Part shown: positions 60,094-64,000 of the stretch, one piece after another | Layout: each line of letters begins with the position of its first letter | Position numbering within the stretch: position 1 is the first letter of the stretch | Origin: Isoetes taiwanensis | Lineage: Eukaryota; Streptophyta; Lycopodiopsida; Isoetales; Isoetaceae | Assembly: GCA_021234155.1 (NCBI GenBank) | Contig: JAJEKV010000516.1 | Coordinates: 62,001 to 126,000, forward strand | DNA: 64,000 bases | Direction of reading: 5' to 3' | Notes under the pieces: model-generated | What the model saw: only the letters and a program-made list of their open reading frames with translations | Databases searched by the model: none | Told to the model about the DNA's origin: nothing | Translations under genes and position numbers: made by a program

Positions 60094-60689
60094 AATGAAT
60101 TTCCGAACTAAACAAACTACACAGGCACAACTAGCACGTTTAACATCTAACCTAAAATGGGTCTAGTGCCCAGCGGCCTGTCTTCAACATTCCATGATAT
60201 CTTAATCCAATAGTTGGGGTCCGCGTTAATCCAGGATGGTATTCAAACTAAAGATGTGATGACGTTGGCTCATGTATGTTTTTGGGTTGCCAGAAGGGCT
60301 AGGGCATACCCTAGTGAAGGAGAAGGATATATGCAGAATATTCTAATAGATGGCGGAGATAGCCGAGACAGATGTATTTTGAAAGGCTGTCATCCTCTTG
60401 ATTTAAGGACCAAAAAAAAACTAGTGGAAATCTGGGGGCTTAGGGTGAAGGTTAGAGTGGGGATATATAAGTTACATTCATGAAGCTTATTTTGACATGA
60501 TTGTCTAGTAGAGTTTGTGTCCCTTAAATCATGATCATCGATCGCATTCAAAAAAAAGTATGCTTTTTGAATCTATCTCAATACTAGACAACGAGAACAA
60601 TATGTGTTAATCGTGGTATGCCATTCCATCTATCGGTTTCTATATGAAGGGTATGTGATGACAATCTTAATTGAGAGATAGTCTTACGA

Positions 60690-61800
60690 TTATTCTGGCG
60701 ATATGTGTAAGGAGATATGCTTGCTCTTTATACTCTTGCAAATCATTGATCTCATTGAGATAGAACTACTTTTAGTGTCTCCATTAGTACTGTTTGCCAC
60801 ATTCACATTTTTCTTCAATGCTAGCTTGGCAACCTGCTCATACAGCTCATATCGTTCCTTGTATTTGATTGATTCCAGCCACATACCCTGTCCCAGCCTT
60901 TTGGCTGACCATTTCAAAATATTAGAATACCACCCTTTCTCTCTTGATTGTTCTAGTGCAAGGCGTGAAAGTCTATATGGATCCATTGCCAAAACTCTAT
61001 TGATATAGCCCGATTATGCGGCATAAAGCATCTACTTCAACTGGCAAAAAACCAGCCTCTGCCAAAAGCATGCAATATGGAGTTTGACTTTTGGCTCCAA
61101 ATCCTTCTAATAAGAATCATATTTGCACTTTTTCTATTATATCCCGACCTTTTTTGGACAGTCCTGGTCCCCAAATAGGACAGCATACAACACAACCGGT
61201 TTCACTGTACACCATAAGGTAATCTTCTTAGTTGCCAATTGTCAAAGTTATTAGATGCACATTGGTAGAACAAGTTGTACAAAGCTCTTAGCCCCGGGAT
61301 GCAGCTTGCGGGCTGCTAGATTCCATCTATAGTTGTTGGTCACCTCAATGTCCAAATATTTGTACTCATAAAGATTTTACAATGTAATCCCTCCAATGAA
61401 AACATCTGTTGAGTCACGTCCTCTAAAAGCCAAGATCTTTGATTTATGTACATTGATCTGAAATTTTCTATGAGTACAAAAGGCATCTAAAGCATCTAAA
61501 TGCTATTGCATTCCACTAGTCGTTCTAGAAATCAATACAATATCGTCTGCAAACATCGATAGTTGGATTACATGCCTTCCCAGTTGTGGACCTACTCCAC
61601 CAAGCCTTGCTAACCAACTTTCAAGCTCATCGATAAATAAACTAAAAAGTGTGGGAGAGCAAGGACAACCCTATTTGACCCCTATATTATTCTTAATCTA
61701 ATTCGGTCCTGTGAATGGAAAGGACATCTCAACAAGAACATGTTTATAAAGACAAGCAACTGCACATTGTAACTCATTTGGAACCTACAACTCTTCAAGT
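60690..61800 (-). pseudogene. Non-LTR reverse transcriptase remnant of a second lineage
   Basis: Minus strand, right to left: GCPCSPTLFSLFIDELESWL near 61665-61610; MFADDIVLISRTTSGMQ near 61560-61500, with the F-ADD catalytic pair; HLDALDAFCTHRKFQINVHK and SKILAFRGR near 61490-61425; YKYLDIEVTNNYRWN near 61360; then a C-terminal region AMDPYRLSRLALEQSREKGW and LESIKYKERYELYEQVAKLA at 60992-60690. This differs from the L1 type at 28.6-36.5 kb (FADD against YADD, no zf-RVT), so it represents another LINE clade. Stops throughout; no endonuclease found. Confidence 0.8.
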
Positions 61801-64000
61801 CTTAATGTGATATAGGAGCAGTAAGCAACAAAAGAACTTTTGGAATGAATTGGACACAACCACTCACTCCACCAATAAGACGTGCTTTATTACAGCAGAG
61901 CATGGATATGAACCTTAGTAGATAAGTAGAATAAGTTGGTAAAAACTTTGCTTTTCTATCTCAATTTGCCATGCACTTTGCACAGAGTAAGTAAATTGAG
62001 CCATTTAGTTATCTCGTATTGGATATTAGCAAGGATATTAGTTTTTAACATGACTCTAGCTTCATAAAGGCATCCCACAAAAAAAATCAACTAGACATGG
62101 CCGCAATTTGTGCTTTATGGTTCCATGACAAGAAGGCCTATCTATAGATATTGTAACAATGTATCAAGAGGCAAAGGAAGTACATTGGACAATTGTTTGA
62201 TCCTTGAGAACGTGTGAAGCAGCACATGCTGAGGCCTAGTAGAAAAATGGCTAAAGATGTTGACGACTATGGTGGTTCTTGCATGAAGACATCCCATATG
62301 CTTCGCATATGAACTAGTCTAATCCTATTTGAGTCAATCATTAGTAAAAGTTCAAACTTCAAATGAAACATAACTATTTAGAGTAAGATTTAATCCCGTT
62401 TTCTTTCATGCAAATGTATGTGAAAGCGTGGAGAATCACTTTCATTTCTAACATTTACAGGAAGTGTGGAGGACCACTTTCATTTCTAACATTTACATCA
62501 TTATTGACCTTTAAGCATTTGACATCATTGTTTGGTCATGCATTGTATATCAAGCTTATGTTTATTCCAACATCTTGAGCTATAGTGCATTGACCATAGA
62601 GGAGCTTGGCTATTGGTCTGTTATCCCTTGTTATTATGAATTTAACAAAATATTGATTTAGTATCCAGTCATGATCATAACAAGTTTAATTAAGCATGAA
62701 CGTGAAGAAATTCCTTGAGATGTTGTGTTTAACATTAACAATAAGCACATGTGAACTTACATTTAAGGAGGTAGAAAAACACAAACTAAAAAGTTCTAAA
62801 ATCTAGCAGATCACTTGTTGCTTGGGGCAAGGGTCGTGGAAAGTTATTCGTATCATTTTCTTTTGGTGGGATAGGGTGAATGAAGATGGATAGATCTTTG
62901 AAAGGGATATCCACCTTAAACCTTTCACATTTGAATTGGTCAAAGCTAATTGAGATGGTTATGAGTTTAACCCTTGGTGTTAGGGTTGGAGTGTTATTGA
63001 GGGGAAGGAGAGACATTCCCCTCATCTAGACTCTGGATATAGTTCCAATGTGCATAACTTCGACATGCAATAGTTACAAGAAACAATTTGTATACTAGAT
63101 AATACAAGCATTCGTAACTCGCTCTCCTAAGCTAGCAATGGGACATGGGACTAGAGATTATTTTCTTAAAGACTTATTCTGCTTGCTTTCTTTGTTTAAG
63201 AGTTGAGATTATTTGCATAAAGTGGCTATTAGTTTTAGATGTGAATAAGGTATTCGACAATATAGAAGAGTTGTTTGTCTTTTGTCAATTTGTAATGAAG
63301 CCTTTCTGGGCAATCTATAGTTCTTATAGCATCTATTTCTTTTTCTATTCATGAAGGCAATACTTTTGCAGCAGCACCTTGTTATATAGGTCTTCAATCA
63401 ATATAGAAACAATCTTATATAAAAGAATATTTTCATTTGAGTATGATGCATTCAAAATTTGCAATCTCCTTTTGAATATTGATGCAATAAAAATTGGCAA
63501 TTGATCAGCCTCTTGGCACCCATTTAAGCTAGAAGCATCAATGGGCTCGAGGTAAAGCTCTTTTTGTATATTGACATGTACAAAAGATCCTCTTGATGTT
63601 CCTCTAAAGTGGCAATGTAGGCATGCATAATTACAGAGTGTGTGTTTATATATGCCTTTGGTGGTTGAAATTTCAATGATATCTCTAACATTGTATAAAG
63701 GCTAGCATACTAAACTTTGTTGAACCAGGTTCTTAACATCCTCCATTGTTTAACAATAGATGACCTATATAGTTAACCACAAATGGATCTATTTAAATTT
63801 AGTCGAACTCTTAATCTGCCTTAAAAATACTATAGTTTCTTATCATGTCAAAGCACTTGACATCTGCTCTTATATCCCCTAGACTTTGCCATCTGCAAGA
63901 TAGAGTAAAAAGGAATTGAACGATGGATTTTTATGAAAATTCTTTGCTGTAAATTGTAAGGGTTTGGATATACTAAAATAATGTGCTAATGCATTGTGGG
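61801..64000. other. Geneless stretch to the window end
   Basis: No recognisable gene or element. Short frames at 62786-63025 (minus) and 63145-63354 (plus) have no family resemblance. A ~38-bp doublet (GTGGAGRAYCACTTTCATTT then CTAACATTTACA) lies at 62430-62506. Confidence 0.45.

Noticed and set aside
1..64000. CRISPR arrays, bacterial operons, rRNA or tRNA genes
   Set aside because: No regular spaced repeats of that type, no operon-like packing, and no tRNA-like B-box/cloverleaf or rRNA sequence noticed by eye; a tRNAscan run would be decisive.

Overview
This is nuclear DNA from a land plant. The evidence is spliced genes with GT..AG introns, a plastid-type anthranilate synthase beta gene, a plant UDP-glycosyltransferase with the 44-residue PSPG box, a plant-type SANT-domain corepressor (POWERDRESS-like), and heavy LTR/LINE/hAT transposon content. 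Genes are sparse and transposon remnants dominate. Species cannot be read from the sequence; a large-genome plant (fern, lycophyte or gymnosperm) is only a guess.

Layout. 1-4.4 kb: a degraded LTR element in minus orientation, with two diverged LTR copies flanking a short internal region. Its minus strand encodes a histone H3-like tail start (MARTKQT-YRKT) and, about 0.75 kb further along the same strand, an H3 alpha-N-like block (KGTNLLIRKAP). 5.7-7.05 kb: a broken Ty3/gypsy chromovirus integrase plus chromodomain on the plus strand. 9.5-9.93 kb: five perfect CACGTG G-boxes ahead of a POWERDRESS/NCoR-like gene (11.17-17.59 kb). 18.85-20.64 kb: a possible two-exon gene of unknown function. 21.3-26.1 kb: a decayed minus-strand L1-type LINE. 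28.6-36.5 kb: a better preserved minus-strand LINE of the same family, split twice by near-identical ~605 bp hAT-type MITEs with 8-bp target duplications. 36.5-50 kb: mostly geneless, with minisatellites and a decayed transposon-like protein gene at 41-42 kb. 50-64 kb: unassigned exons, a two-exon UGT (52.29-53.73 kb), a kinase fragment, a minus-strand trihelix/Myb-SANT-like gene (56.89-57.96 kb), a seven-exon minus-strand anthranilate synthase beta gene (58.84-60.09 kb), and a LINE remnant of another lineage (60.69-61.8 kb).

The four recognisable host genes (PWR-like, UGT, trihelix, ASB) all carry single-base frame breaks inside otherwise well conserved coding sequence. Either the assembly has residual indel errors or these are decaying copies; the UGT break sits in a 7-A homopolymer, which favours error there. 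The genes share no obvious pathway. ASB acts in tryptophan synthesis, the UGT in small-molecule conjugation, and the PWR-like and trihelix genes in transcription control. The most unusual object is the histone H3-like sequence carried inside the LTR element at the left edge.
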